Notes: generated by a model not told the origin, from the sequence alone. Counted from the first letter of the stretch, positions 55,251 through 64,000 are shown. The stretch is DNA of 64,000 nt from Thiocystis violascens DSM 198 (GCF_000227745.2 NC_018012.1:2836501-2900500); one strand, 5' to 3'. Numbers and translations: made by a program.

Positions 55251-55297
55251 GGGCGCGAAGGGGGTCGTTTTTGGCGATCCCCTATGCCCAGACAAGC

Positions 55298-55322
55298 AAA
55301 AGCCTCGCTTGTGGCGAGGCTT
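55298..55322 (-). terminator. Intrinsic terminator after the PemK-like gene
   Basis: On the minus strand, AAGCCTCGC pairs with GCGAGGCTT (9 bp) around a 5-nt loop and is followed by TTTTGCTTG. It lies about 100 bp beyond the stop of the PemK-like gene. Confidence 0.75.
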
Positions 55323-55423
55323 GTAGACACGGCGCTAGATTGCAATCTCCGGTGCGTCGCGGCCTCTTGCGAGGACTTATGCCCGATGCCAAAGCAGAGC
55401 GGGGACGCCTTGATACTAGGCGT

Positions 55424-55846
55424 TCAAAGGTAGTCGGTCAAGCTGGTCAGACCGAGCGCGCGCAGCATGCAATGCTGGATCTGTCGCAGGTTAGCAGGAT
55501 CAATCACATGTACCACATACTTGCGTTTCCCAGCTGCGTCTTTCCCGTCAAAAGGGAATGACAGCCGCGCGAATGACACGGTGTAGAGCATGTCCGCCTT
55601 CACCCAATGGAACAGCGCTTGGTATGGTGGCGGCAAAACCGGATTGATGTGCAGCTTGAAGTGATACGGCGCGATAGCATTCGGAGCCGTCGTGCTCAAC
55701 GGCACGATTGAACACAATCCTTTGCGCTTCCGCAGCCTTGGCGAAACAACGACTGCGGGGCGGCGTTTCACCATTTCGGGCGGCACGAATCCGCCAAAAT
55801 CACAGATGACGATGGTGCCTTGTCCTGGGTGGAATGGAATCGGCAT
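55424..55846 (-). CDS. PemK/MazF-like protein, solitary
   Basis: 140-residue protein with the PemK/MazF barrel: FHPGQGTIVICDFGGF (beta1-beta2), PEMVKRRPAVVVSPRL, CSIVPLSTTAPNAIAPYHFKL, then HWVKADMLYTVSFARLSF. MazF-type proteins are sequence-specific ribonucleases and are normally paired with an antitoxin; none is recognisable next to this gene, so it may be an orphan or a domesticated relative. ATG at 55846 follows GAGAGG. Inside the decaying island but itself intact. Confidence 0.78.
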   Translation of the reverse strand: MPIPFHPGQGTIVICDFGGFVPPEMVKRRPAVVVSPRLRKRKGLCSIVPLSTTAPNAIAPYHFKLHINPVLPPPYQALFHWVKADMLYTVSFARLSFPFDGKDAAGKRKYVVHVIDPANLRQIQHCMLRALGLTSLTDYL

Positions 55847-55924
55847 ACCTGCCTCTCGATGCCAGCGGGTGATGCAGAGTAACCGCAAATTCGGTTGGCG
55901 ATCCCCTTTCCCACGCACGAACCC

Positions 55925-56823
55925 TCACGGCAAACTCCGCAACAGGCGATCCAGGATCTCGGCGCGTCGCTCGCCATCGTCAACGCTCCCGATGTCGATC
56001 AGTCCATCCTGCAAGGCATCGGCTATACCGACAGCTTCGGCGCGGTCCCTGGGGGCGAGGGTCAGCAACAACCCTTCGGCGAACCGCTCTCGGAGCGCGG
56101 CTCGAAACCATAACTGTCTGAGTGCGCGGTCTTTCTCATGGCGTCTCGAACCCGACACAGCCATTGCCAGTATCGGATTTCCGAAACCGCTTCGGTCAGG
56201 GTCGCCGGGTTGACGCCAGCGGCGAAGGCATCCGGTGTCAGCGTTGACCAGCCGTCCCAAGCGTCCGGCAGTCGGATCGTCCGCAAGACCATCGCCTCGG
56301 CGGGGGTCGGCTCCAGGGCGGCGGCGAGGCTTCCGAAGGCGGCGAGACCTTCCAGGTACCGCGTGATCCGCTCCCGCGCACGGTCGGCCTTGTGCGCGAT
56401 GTCGGCAATACCAATCGAACCGAGCGCGACCGCTAACGGATGCGCGCCGGGTTGCCGGGTCAGCCAGGCAGAATAGCGGTCTTCAAGCTGCTTTGCCGGG
56501 GTCTTGATCCGGGTCGCGGCCTCGACCGCTTGATCCAGTGCAGCGGGATCGGTCGCGGTCGCCGGTGATGGTCTCGGCTTGGGGCAAGGTCCGCACCATC
56601 AAGGCGGTGCAGTCGCTCGGGTCGCCCTGGGGGATGGCGAACAGCGCACGATGCTCGGGGTTGCCTGATTTCTCGTTACGGGTGACGAAAATAGGCATCG
56701 GCGATTTCTCGTCACCACGCGAATCGGTGACGATAATTCGTGCTCGGCGTTGCTCACGATACCGGCGTTGCCGCTCGGCGCCGGCCAGCGCCTGCCCCGT
56801 GGCGGGGCGGCCTCGTTTCGGTG
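55925..56823 (-). pseudogene. Multiply frameshifted island gene (RGRP-motif)
   Basis: One protein can be followed through three frames on the minus strand. First LAPKRGRPATGQALAGAER to TALMVRTLPQ (to about 56580), then after a one-base shift in a C4 run KPRPSPATATDPAALDQAVE, DRYSAWLTRQPGAHPLAVAL and WQWLCRVRDAMRKTA (to about 56130), then after another shift in a CG repeat ALRQLWFRAALRERFAEGLL to LDRLLRSLP and a stop at 55925. The N-terminal RGRP-TG-AL-ER segment matches the small gene at 54837. It may also be continuous with the gene ending near 56830. Function unknown. Confidence 0.6.
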
Positions 56824-57126
56824 CGAGCAATGCGCGCGTCCCTGCTGGCTGGGTGCGTTCTCGTTGTACCGGAGCGCCGCGCCGTCCATCGGGCCGATGA
56901 TGGGGGCCAACTTCAGCAGCAGGTCAACCATGGCAACCGGGTTTTCAGCGTCGAAACAACTATAGCCCGCGTCGCCCGGGGTCGCGTGGACCAGATCAAT
57001 TCGGTTCCCGACGATGATCGCCGATTGCTGGCCGTCCATCCGCTTCAGTGCAGCCGTCAGACTTTGATAGCAGCCGTCTTCCAGCGCCATTGCCAGGATT
57101 TGCTTGTCGTCTCGATAGGATTTCAT
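56824..57126 (-). CDS. Hypothetical island protein (N-terminal part)
   Basis: About 100 residues beginning MKSYRDDKQILAMALEDGCY with GGGAGAG upstream of the ATG, then a segment AIIVGNRIDLVHATPGDAG and LLLKLAPIIGPMDGAALRYNENAPSQQGRA. Beyond this the frame runs into low-complexity sequence while the adjacent frame continues with the RGRP motif, so a two-base insertion in the CGCGCG run near 56832 may have split a longer gene. No family recognised. Confidence 0.5.
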
Positions 57127-57191
57127 CGTCCTGCTCTCCCATCCATCGCCCACAGCTGCCCGTATAACCCCGGATACCGTTCTTTTCCTGA

Positions 57192-58090
57192 TCACTGGTT
57201 TGGGTCATCGGCGGTCGGCAAAAATCCCACGCAACGCTCCAGACGATCCTGGTCGGGTTCGTATTGCGTACCTGTCAGCGGTAGCTCTCCGCGTCCAGCC
57301 ACCATGCAGCGGCCATTGCGGGCGAGGTTGCGACACTGGCGACAGGTGCGGCGGATGTCGGCCAGTTGATCGGGCGTGGAGCCGTTGGCCGCTTTCAGTG
57401 ATGAAAGACGGTCCCCGAAAGCGTTGTTCAGCGACTCCAGTTGAACCAGCGGATCGGCAGCGCGGGAGATCTCCGACTCCAGCCGATCCCCGATTGACTC
57501 CACGATCTCGGTGGTCGCAATCCCCAGCCGCACGCATTCGTGATAGAGCCACGCCAGCCGCTCGGGATAGCGCGCCAGTCCGTCCATGAAGGCGACGATG
57601 TCTTCGGGGTGATCCTCTTCGATATGCCGCAGGTAGGCTTGGGCCTGTTCCCGGTTCGCCGGGTGCAATGCGGGTGCTGGATCGTCCGGCTCGGGTTCTG
57701 GCGCGACCACTGCGCCAGGGTACTTCGCCTGGATCTCTTCCAGGCTGTCCGGGGTGCTGGTGGCATGCGAGACGGTGCGCCCGTCTGGATGCTCGATCAG
57801 CCAGAGGCGAGATTTTTTGCCGGCTTCGGTTCCCTGGTTCCCTCATTTTCGGAGAAATGAGTAGTCCGCCGTTGGCGTTTATTTTCATTCTGTGGACGGC
57901 TTCCGGCATCCCTTCCATGCTCGGTTCCCTCTACCTTTTCGTTTTTTTCCGGGGAACCCGGGGAACTCGGGGAACTCGGGGAACTGCTTTGTTCTGTAAA
58001 TGGTTTTCCGGTTCCCCCATGCGGATTCGCTGGGTGATCCGGGGGAACCGCGTTCGTCGCGCGCCGCTGGATCAGTGCTTGCAGGCTCAT
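57192..58090 (-). pseudogene. Zinc-motif island protein, split by a frameshift at an A6 run
   Basis: The ATG at 58090 has the strong site AAGGAGG and overlaps the preceding stop as ATGA. The first 97 codons (MSLQALIQRRATNAVPPDHP, then a Ser/Pro-rich linker, to ENEGTREPKPAKN) end at 57797. At the A6 run 57813-57818 one extra A would fuse it to KSRLWLIEHPDGRTVSHATS, the Asp/Glu-rich helical part and the C-terminal cysteine motif RRTCRQCRNLARNGRCMVAG to RCVGFLPTADDPNQ (stop at 57192). This long two-part design (linker, HPDGRT segment, Cys motif) is what I remember from genes next to DUF927 genes in genomic islands. Zero-frame sequence at the run is A-AAA-AAT, a -1 slippery heptamer. Confidence 0.75.
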
Positions 58091-58609
58091 TGCTCGCCCT
58101 CCTTGGGTGCAATGGCGTACAGGCTTTGGGATCGCCCTTGCGCCTTGGTTTTTTCGACCGCTTGCCGGTGTCGCGCTCGGCAATCCATCCGCTGTCGTCC
58201 AGGGCATCCAGGACGCGCCGCACGTCGAAACCTTCGGACGCTTCCCGCAACCCGGCAGGCGTGAACAGATAGACGCACTCGCCGGTGGCGTTGTCTTTCC
58301 ACCAGCCCGCGCGGTTATAAACGGTCGCGTCATCCTTCTTGGGATAGGTGCCGTAAGGGGTCGGGTCGTCGTCCTTCTTGGGGTGCAGCGCGGAAAACCG
58401 ACTATCCCCATGGCGCGCGATGAAATCGGCGATGGCTTGAAGGATTTGGCGTGTCTCGGTTTGCCCTTTGCCCCGCTGTTCTTTCCAGGCGGTATAGGCG
58501 ATGGCGGCGGCGTCCAGTGCTTCCCCTTCCGGCCAGGGCAAGATGCCCCATTCAATCGCCAGTTCCCCGGCCATGGCGACCGTGCGAAGGCATTGGCCGC
58601 GCGCCCCTC
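58087..58609 (-). pseudogene. Toprim-DUF927 replication protein, C-terminal segment
   Basis: Downstream piece of the interrupted gene. Near 58580 a one-base deletion separates the upstream frame (GLEGRAANAFA) from VAMAGELAIEWGILPWPEGEA. It continues through the C-terminal helical region (TAWKEQRGKGQTETRQILQA, DALDDSGWIAERDTGKRSKK) to a second A6 run at 58149-58154, where one extra A restores KTKAQGRSQSLYAIAPKEGEQ and a stop at 58087-58089, which overlaps the next start as ATGA. Confidence 0.8.
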
Positions 58610-58611
58610 TA

Positions 58612-59827
58612 GTACCTCTTTCCGCTTAATCTTGCGCAGATATGATCGTAGGAGTATTTCTTAAGGCTGGTTATCAAGAGAGACTCCCTATGGTCAAGTA
58701 TGTTGTGCGGCTCACCGAGGAGGAGCGAACGGCACTGACGGAGGTGATCGGCAAAGGCAAGGCAGCGGCCCGAAAGATCAAACATGCGAACGTCCTGCTC
58801 AAGCTCGATGCCGGTGGGCCCGGTTGGAGCGATGCGCAAGCCGCAGACGCCTTCGACTGCAGCGCGCGCACGGTCTTCAGCATCCGACAACGCTTTGTCG
58901 AGGCCGGCTTGGAGGCGGCGCTGGAGCGCAAGAAGCGCGAGCACCCGCCGCGTGAACGACTTCTGGACGGGGACGGCGAGGCACAACTGGTGCGCCTCGC
59001 CTGCTCCGCACCGCCTGAAGGACAGGCACGCTGGACCCTCACGCTCTTGGCCGAAAGCCTCGTCGAGTTGCAGGTCGTGGAGACGATCTCGCCGCAAACC
59101 GTCATGCGTACGCTCAAAAAAACGTTCTGAAACCGCACCTGCGCACGTGCTGGGTGATTCCGCCCGAGCACAATGCCGAGTTCGTGGCCTGCATGGAAGA
59201 CGTTCTGGAGGTCTATCGCCGTCCCGATGATCCGCAGCGCCCGGTGATCTGCCTCGACGAGCAGCCGACACAGCTGATCGGCGAAACCCGCACGCCGATT
59301 CCGCTGCAACCCGGCCAAGCACAACGCTACGACTACGAATACGAACGCATCGGCACCGCCAACAACTTCATGATCGTCGAGCCACTGGCTGGCTGGCGCA
59401 AGGTCAGCGTCCGCGCCACCAAGACCGCGCTTGATCTCGCCAATGAGCTCAAGGAGCTGCTGGACGTCGATTACCCTAAGGCTGAAAAGGTCGTTCTGGT
59501 TTGGGACAATCTCAACACCCATGCGCCGGCGTCGCTGTACAAAGCCTTTCCGCCGCAGGAGGCGCGTCGACTCTTGGACCGCCTGGAGATCCACTACACC
59601 CCCAAACACGGCAGCTGGCTCGACATCGCCGAGATCGAGCTCAGCGTCTTCACCAAGCAGTGTCTCGATCGGCGCATCGACAACATCGACACCCTGCGCA
59701 GCGAGGCCAAGGCTTGGGAGGATCGCCGCAATGCTTCCGGGGCTGTTGTCGACTGGCAGTTCACGACCGACAATGCACGCATCAAGCTCAAACGCCTATA
59801 TCCGCAACTTAATGAGGAATGAGGTAC
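58612..59827 (+). mobile_element. IS630-family-like element inserted in the DUF927 gene
   Basis: 1216-bp element with inverted ends: GTACCTC at 58612-58618 and GAGGTAC at 59821-59827, extending to about 25 bp with mismatches (common TTGCG at the inner end). It is flanked by TA dinucleotides (58610-58611 and 59828-59829), the usual target duplication of this family. Removing it with one TA restores the sequence Gly-Leu-Glu-Gly of the host gene. Confidence 0.92.
58690..59822 (+). CDS. IS630-like transposase in two frames joined by slippage at A7
   Basis: First frame (58690-59130, about 146 residues): HTH region (VRLTEEERTALTEVIGKGK, WSDAQAADAFDCSARTVFSI) ending LKKTF-stop. Second frame (to 59822): KPHLRTCWVIPPEHNAEFVA, first Asp in VICLDEQPTQLIGE, second in VLVWDNLNTHAPASLYKAF and Glu in WLDIAEIELSVFTKQCLDRR. 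At 59116-59122 lies an A7 run; one extra A gives KKNVLKPHLR continuity. Frameshifting or transcriptional slippage is common in insertion sequences of this group, so the element may be active. Confidence 0.85.
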
Positions 59828-59829
59828 TA

Positions 59830-60761
59830 GCCCGGTCTCGGCCTTGAAGTCATCCAGCGCCGTGAGGTCTGCCAGGGTCTCGCCGTAGTCCCTGGGGTCG
59901 CCGATCATCCGCTCAATGAAGGCCGGTCCCGCGTGCCCATAGTGACGGGTCGCGCTCGCCTTCAATCCATCGGCGAAGGCTCGCCCATCGGCCAGGTCGT
60001 GCAGCGTGTCGAAAACGCCATGGCGCCGGGTGCAAGGCACGTCGAGTAGTCGCGCTTCCTGTCCGGCCTTGGCGCGCTTGCCGCCCTCGGCCATGGTCGC
60101 GGTCAAGGTGCGTTCGCCGGATGACAGTAGGATGACGCGCCAGCGCCAGACCTCACGGGCTTTGCCGGTGCGGGCCGCGCGGCTCTTACCGGTGCCGTTG
60201 CCGATGGCGTAGATGATGGCGCCAAGGTCGCGCGGGTCAGCCTCGCTGATTTCGTCCAGAATCAAGACGGTATCGTTGAGCGCGGCGGCGACGCCCTCTA
60301 ATCCGTTGCCGGTCGCACGCCAAGTGCGGATAAAGCCAGTGCCGCCCCAGCAGGACGCGCCAGCCATCAACAGGGTTGATTTCCCGGTACTCGAATCCCC
60401 GACCTCGTGAAACCCGCAGCCAGGACGATGGACGCGATCTAGCAGCGGTCCAGCCAGCGCCGCCGATACCGCAAACTGCATCGTGGGATTCCCCACGTAG
60501 CGCGCCGCGATCTCCGAGCGCCAGCCGTCGAACGTCCCGGCCTGGGTGAATTCGTCATGGTCGGCTTGCTCGGATTGATAGCGAACGTCGCCGGTCCCGA
60601 TGATCCGGTTCGGCAGGACGAACACGGTTCCCCCGGAATGCCAGCCGGTACAGGTCGCGGCGAGGACGCGCCGCTTGGGGTAGCGACTCATCAAGTAGGC
60701 GTTCAGCAGGCGATGCGATGATGGGTCAATCCGCACGCCAAGGTTCAGCAGTTCCCCGCGC
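59830..60761 (-). pseudogene. Toprim-DUF927 replication protein, middle (ATPase) segment
   Basis: Central piece: GELLNLGVRIDPSSHRLLNA, CTGWHSGGTVFVLPNRIIG, the Walker A GDSSTGKSTLLMAGAS, then LILDEISEADPRDLGAIIYA (Walker B) and SSGERTLTATMAEGGKRAKA (arginine-finger region), the core of DUF927 helicase-like ATPases. It ends at the IS630 insertion (DDFKAETG). Confidence 0.88.
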
Positions 60762-61948
60762 CGCTCATCACCTATCACATTCTGGCAAACTGCCGCTCAG
60801 TCGATGTTGAGGTGATTGAGGATCATGGGAAGCGTCAAACGATTGGCTGATGAAGTGGCGTGCGGGCTGCGCGAGGTGCACCCGCGTCTGCGCAAGACGG
60901 TGGTGAGCAAGCTGGCGTTGGCGGTCGGGGCGATGATCGAAGGCCAAACCCCGAACACGGTGGAGTTGGCCAATCTGCTGCCCTTGGACACCGAGCGGCA
61001 GGACATGCGCGAGCAATGGCTGAGGCGTTTGCTGAAGAATCCGCGGTTGGGTCCGGGAATGGTGATTGAGCCCTTTGCACGAGCGGAGTTGGCGAAGGCG
61101 GCCAGCCATGGTCAGACGGTGTTGTTGAGCCTGGACCAAACCGATTTGGGTGATCGGATGGCGCTGCTGATGGTGGCGTTGCGGGTGGGTGATCGCGCGA
61201 TACCGCTGGCGTGGCGGGCTGAGGAAGGGGCGGCCAATCTCGGCTTCGCGGGCCAGCAGGTGGTGTTGGAGCCGCTCCTGGCCTGGCTGCCGTCCGGGGC
61301 GCGCGTGCTGCTATCGGCGGACCGGTTCTATCCGTCGGCGGGCCTGTTCGGGTGGCTCCAAGCCCGGGGCTGGAGCGACCGGCTGCGCCTGAAGAGCAAC
61401 GTGCTAACGGATACCGGGCAGGGCGATGAGACGACGACGGGCGCGTTGGCACACGGGGTGACGGAACGTTACTTCACCGGTGTGCGCCTGTTTGCGCAGG
61501 GGGTGATCACGAACCTCGGGATCCTGCACGAGGATGGCCACCCCGAGCCGTGGATCATTGCCATGGACGCCGCCCCGACACGGGCAAGCGTGCTTGACGA
61601 CGCTGCTCGCTGGGCCATCGAACCGATGTTCTCCGACGTCAAGGGCCGGGGCTTCGACTTGGAGGATTCGCAACTCCAGCATGCCGAGCGTTTGGAGCGA
61701 CTGGTGCTCATCATGGCCTTGGCCATGTACTGGTGTGTTCGCGCCGGCCGAGACGAGGGGCTGAACGATCCGACACCACTCGAAAAAAAGTCCAGGCGCA
61801 GAACGACCCCGCGCATTGGAGCTTCAGGAAACTCTATCGTAGCCTGGTCTCGTGGTTCACGCGCGGCCTGCGCCGTCTGAAGCGGTGCCTTCAAAACGAC
61901 CTCCCGTTGCCCGCTTTTCATGCCCGTGAGTAACTGATAGGTGATGAG
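60762..61948 (+). mobile_element. IS4-family-like element inserted in the DUF927 gene
   Basis: 1187-bp element whose ends contain the perfect 14-bp inverted repeat CTCATCACCTATCA (60764-60777 and 61935-61948). It is flanked by an 8-bp direct duplication CCCCGCGC (60754-60761 and 61949-61956). Deleting it plus one copy restores EELRGELLNLGVRID in the host gene, which proves the boundaries. Confidence 0.93.
60825..61933 (+). CDS. IS4-like DDE transposase with A7 frameshift near the C-terminus
   Basis: Zero frame runs from ATG 60825 to 61880 (351 residues): VLLSLDQTDLGDRMALLMVA (first Asp), VLLSADRFYPSAGLFGWLQA (second Asp), IEPMFSDVKGRGFDLEDSQL (Glu; Y-x-x-R-x-x-E-like region), with WCVRAGRDEG close to the end. 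At 61783-61789 (A7) one extra A gives KKVQAQNDPAHWSFRKLYRS and a stop at 61931-61933, 1 bp before the terminal repeat, which is the natural-looking end. ATG at 60825 chosen. Confidence 0.83.
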
Positions 61949-63771
61949 CCCCGCGCAGTTCCTCGCCCGATTCCTTGAGCATGTGCATGGGCATGGGCAT
62001 GGTCCACTCGCGTTCGCGCCCGCTGGCATTTGCGGAACCGCAGCAGTAGCCCGTAATCCGCGTCACGCTCGCCATGCGCTAGGGCGTCGGCATAGAGCGG
62101 CGAGCAAATCCATTGGTCGATGTCCGTCTCGTCCTTGAGTCCGTGCCACCACAAACCCGGCTTGCCGTAACCCGTGAACCCTTCCTGAATCGAGAAACCG
62201 GGTCGGTCAACGGCGGGTTTGGTCTTGGCGGTTCCCTCGCTGGTTCCCTCGGTTCCCTGGGGATTTTCGCCGGGGGAACCGCTGTAGCCCGCGCCATTGC
62301 TGAAGGTTCCCCCGGTTCCCTCGGTTCCCTCGGAAAATACAAAGGGTGACGCAGTTTCGACCATCCTCTCAATCTGCATCCGCACGGCATCCAGACCTTG
62401 CGCCTGGTGCAGATCGTTGAAGTCGGTCGCGCCCTCGGGTCGCTCGGGTCCGAAGTCTGGCGCAACCAACGGGATCGGCGGTCGGAAGGAACGCGCCGCC
62501 TTGAGCGCCGCCGTGATCGGTTCGCCAGTGCCCTTATCCAGATCCGCCAGCAGCACTATCCTCGCCTGGGGAAACCGAACGCGCATGGCAGAAATGACCT
62601 TGGGAAAATTCGACACCGACAGCGCCGCAATCACGGGGTATCCGCTCGCTTCCTTGGCCGATAGCGCGGTTGCCACACCCTCGCCAATCAGCAGTGTGAA
62701 GTCGGCGCCTGGATCGTCCGGCAGATACTGCGCCGCCCAATACCCGCCTGTTTTGGTGCCTTGCCCCGTGAGCGCGGTCTTGCGTCCGTCGCCGTCGATC
62801 AGTTCGAGACTCGACAGATGCGGGCGTCCGTCGATCTGGATCGGCGCGACCAGCAGCGGGCCTTTCAGTTGCACGCCTTTTGCTTGGGGCTGATACCCCA
62901 GCAGGATTGCCGCGTCGTTCGCGTCGATCTGTAGCAGCTTGTCGGTTGGCGCGACGCCCTTCTTGACGAGGTACGGGTGGTTGGGGTCAGCAGGGCTTGA
63001 TGCGGTCCAGATGGACAACGCCCGGCGTGCGGTTTCGGCTTGCTCGCGGGCCAGATCCTCGGCCGCTTTCCGGGCTTGCTCATCGGCAATCCGCTTGCGC
63101 TCGGCGAGTTCTTCAGGCGTTGGCGGCTCGGGCGCTGGGGTCCGGGTGTCGATTCCCATGTGCTCGGCAACCGCCAGATAGGCTTCTCGTTTGCTCCATC
63201 CGTGCACATGCGACAGCAGGTCGAACCCGTCGCCCGACTGCGTATCCCCGCCGCCGCCACACACCCAACTCCCGGAACCGTTGCGGTTGTCGAAGCGAAA
63301 GAGATCCGTACCGCCACAGCCAGGGCAAGGGCCGTGCTCGTCTTGGAGTCGTTCCCGCTCCACACCGAGCGCGGGGAGGATGTCCAGCCACTTGCCCTTG
63401 ACGGTTTGCGGCAAGACTTCCAGCGCCCGCTTGCGGGCTTCGTAGCAGTCGAAACACAGCGGGGCCGATGGCGCGCTGTGCGGCGGCTTGAACTCCGCAC
63501 CACAGGCGGTGCAAGTGCGTGGTTCGCGCGCCCTCTGGTTGCGTTCCTCGACCCTTGCGGTGACGGCGAGGTCTTCGGGCGTGCCCTCGAACGCCAGCGC
63601 CGATCCTTCATCGACTTCGGCGGCGATGCCCTCGAAGTACGCGGCGACAGGCGGCAGCTCGGGTGCTAGATCGTCTAGCTCGGGATCTGGCGGGGTGGGC
63701 ATGTGCAACCGCTTATCGAATTCCATGGCGGCCTTGCTGGGGCGGGGTGCGCGGGCGGTGGTGGCGGTCAT
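61949..63771 (-). pseudogene. Toprim-DUF927 replication protein, N-terminal segment
   Basis: Begins at ATG 63771 with AAGGAGA upstream, overlapping the previous stop as ATGA. Domains: a zinc ribbon with Cys87, Cys90, Cys106, Cys109; a primase-type zinc-binding motif Cys149, Cys152, Cys171 (a fourth Cys expected near 174 is Gly); Toprim with Glu364 (LIGEGVATAL) and Asp410/Asp412 (LLADLDKGTGE) then GATDFNDLHQ; a Thr/Gly-rich linker (about 480-520); and the N-terminus of DUF927 (RPGFSIQEGFTGYGKPGLWW, DIDQWICSPLYADALA). One extra A at 62029-62031 shifts the frame near Arg580; the true frame continues NASGREREWTMPMPMHMLKE up to the IS4 insertion. Such proteins replicate plasmids, satellites and integrated elements. 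Confidence 0.88.
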
Positions 63772-63962
63772 CGTGCCATCTCCTTCATCCCGTACTGCAT
63801 CCCCATCCATCGGTGAAATTCAATCGCCTTGATCTCGTCGAGACTCAAGAAGGCATCCTTGGCGAGACTGAGCCGATCAACCGCGCCGCGCCCACTGTGA
63901 TCTCCTGACAGTGGGCTAAAGAAGTTAGTTTTTTTCTGAATTTCAACAAATGCGCATTCCAC
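63768..63962 (-). CDS. Small hypothetical island protein upstream of the Toprim gene
   Basis: Up to 64 residues ending DAFLSLDEIKAIEFHRW then MGMQYGMKEMAR; the C-terminal motif resembles small proteins that precede Toprim-DUF927 genes in islands. Its stop overlaps the Toprim start as ATGA, supporting translation. The true start may be nearer than the ATG at 63962. The window ends 38 bp beyond. Confidence 0.5.
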   Translation of the reverse strand: MECAFVEIQKKTNFFSPLSGDHSGRGAVDRLSLAKDAFLSLDEIKAIEFHRWMGMQYGMKEMAR

Positions 63963-64000
63963 GCCATTCGGCCACCTGTTGCAGCAACATCCGGCCGGCG

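Noticed and set aside
57205..57918. Frame starting ATG-AGG-GAA as an alternative gene
   Set aside because: It reads through the zinc-motif protein in the wrong frame with Arg-rich, low-complexity sequence and no motif; the frame with the HPDGRT and Cys motifs is the coding one.
61918..62113. Continuation of the Toprim frame to 61918 as the true C-terminus
   Set aside because: After about 62031 this frame gives His/Ala dipeptide repeats, whereas the neighbouring frame gives a DUF927-like sequence that runs exactly into the IS4 target site.

Overview
The window is GC-rich and reads as the chromosome of a gammaproteobacterium, most likely a purple sulfur bacterium or close relative (Chromatiaceae type). 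That placement is an inference from gene order and protein style: mnmG-rsmG-parA-parB-atpI-atpBEFHAGDC, glmU close to atpC, PEP-CTERM proteins, and REP-like palindromes. No rRNA, tRNA or CRISPR array was recognised.

Region 1 (1-4.8 kb): the 3' part of a membrane glycosyltransferase, an AbrB/PIN toxin-antitoxin pair behind a palindromic operator candidate, an RlpA-like protein with a strong terminator, and an ABC-2 exporter pair. Region 2 (4.9-21 kb, minus strand): a moaB-moeA-moaD operon, glmU, an FKBP isomerase, and the complete F1Fo ATP synthase operon behind mnmG, rsmG, parA and parB. Region 3 (21-30 kb, mostly plus): a MoxR ATPase, a hybrid sensor kinase, a lipoprotein, and the succinylase-branch lysine/diaminopimelate genes dapC, dapD and dapE with a GNAT and a Spx/ArsC-like gene among them.

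Region 4 (29.8-52 kb): an IS5-like element, two PEP-CTERM proteins, a gene-poor stretch with three copies of a 19-bp motif, uvrB, an aspartate-type aminotransferase, a second ABC-2 exporter, a Tat-exported metallophosphoesterase, a GDT1-type transporter, ychF, and sugar-nucleotide/glycosyltransferase genes. Every core gene here is intact apart from one TauE/SafE remnant.

Region 5 (52.5-64 kb) is a decaying mobile island, transcribed almost wholly on minus. Its key gene was a Toprim-DUF927 replication protein. That gene is now split by an IS4-like element (8-bp target duplication) and an IS630-like element (TA duplication) and carries several indels. A downstream zinc-motif gene, a multiply frameshifted gene cluster, a solitary PemK-like gene, a small truncated gene surrounded by CGTTGnnnCAACG palindromes, and a wrecked IS21 element follow.

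The most interesting signal is that four reading frames in this island (two island genes and two transposases) would each be restored by one extra A in a run of six or seven A. This fits transcriptional slippage or ribosomal frameshifting, homopolymer error, or decay. An A7 run in an intact chromosomal gene (43367-43373) is in frame, which argues against uniform base-calling error. The palindromes at 54.9-55.2 kb and the 19-bp motif array at 32.2-32.6 kb are the other unexplained regulatory-looking structures.
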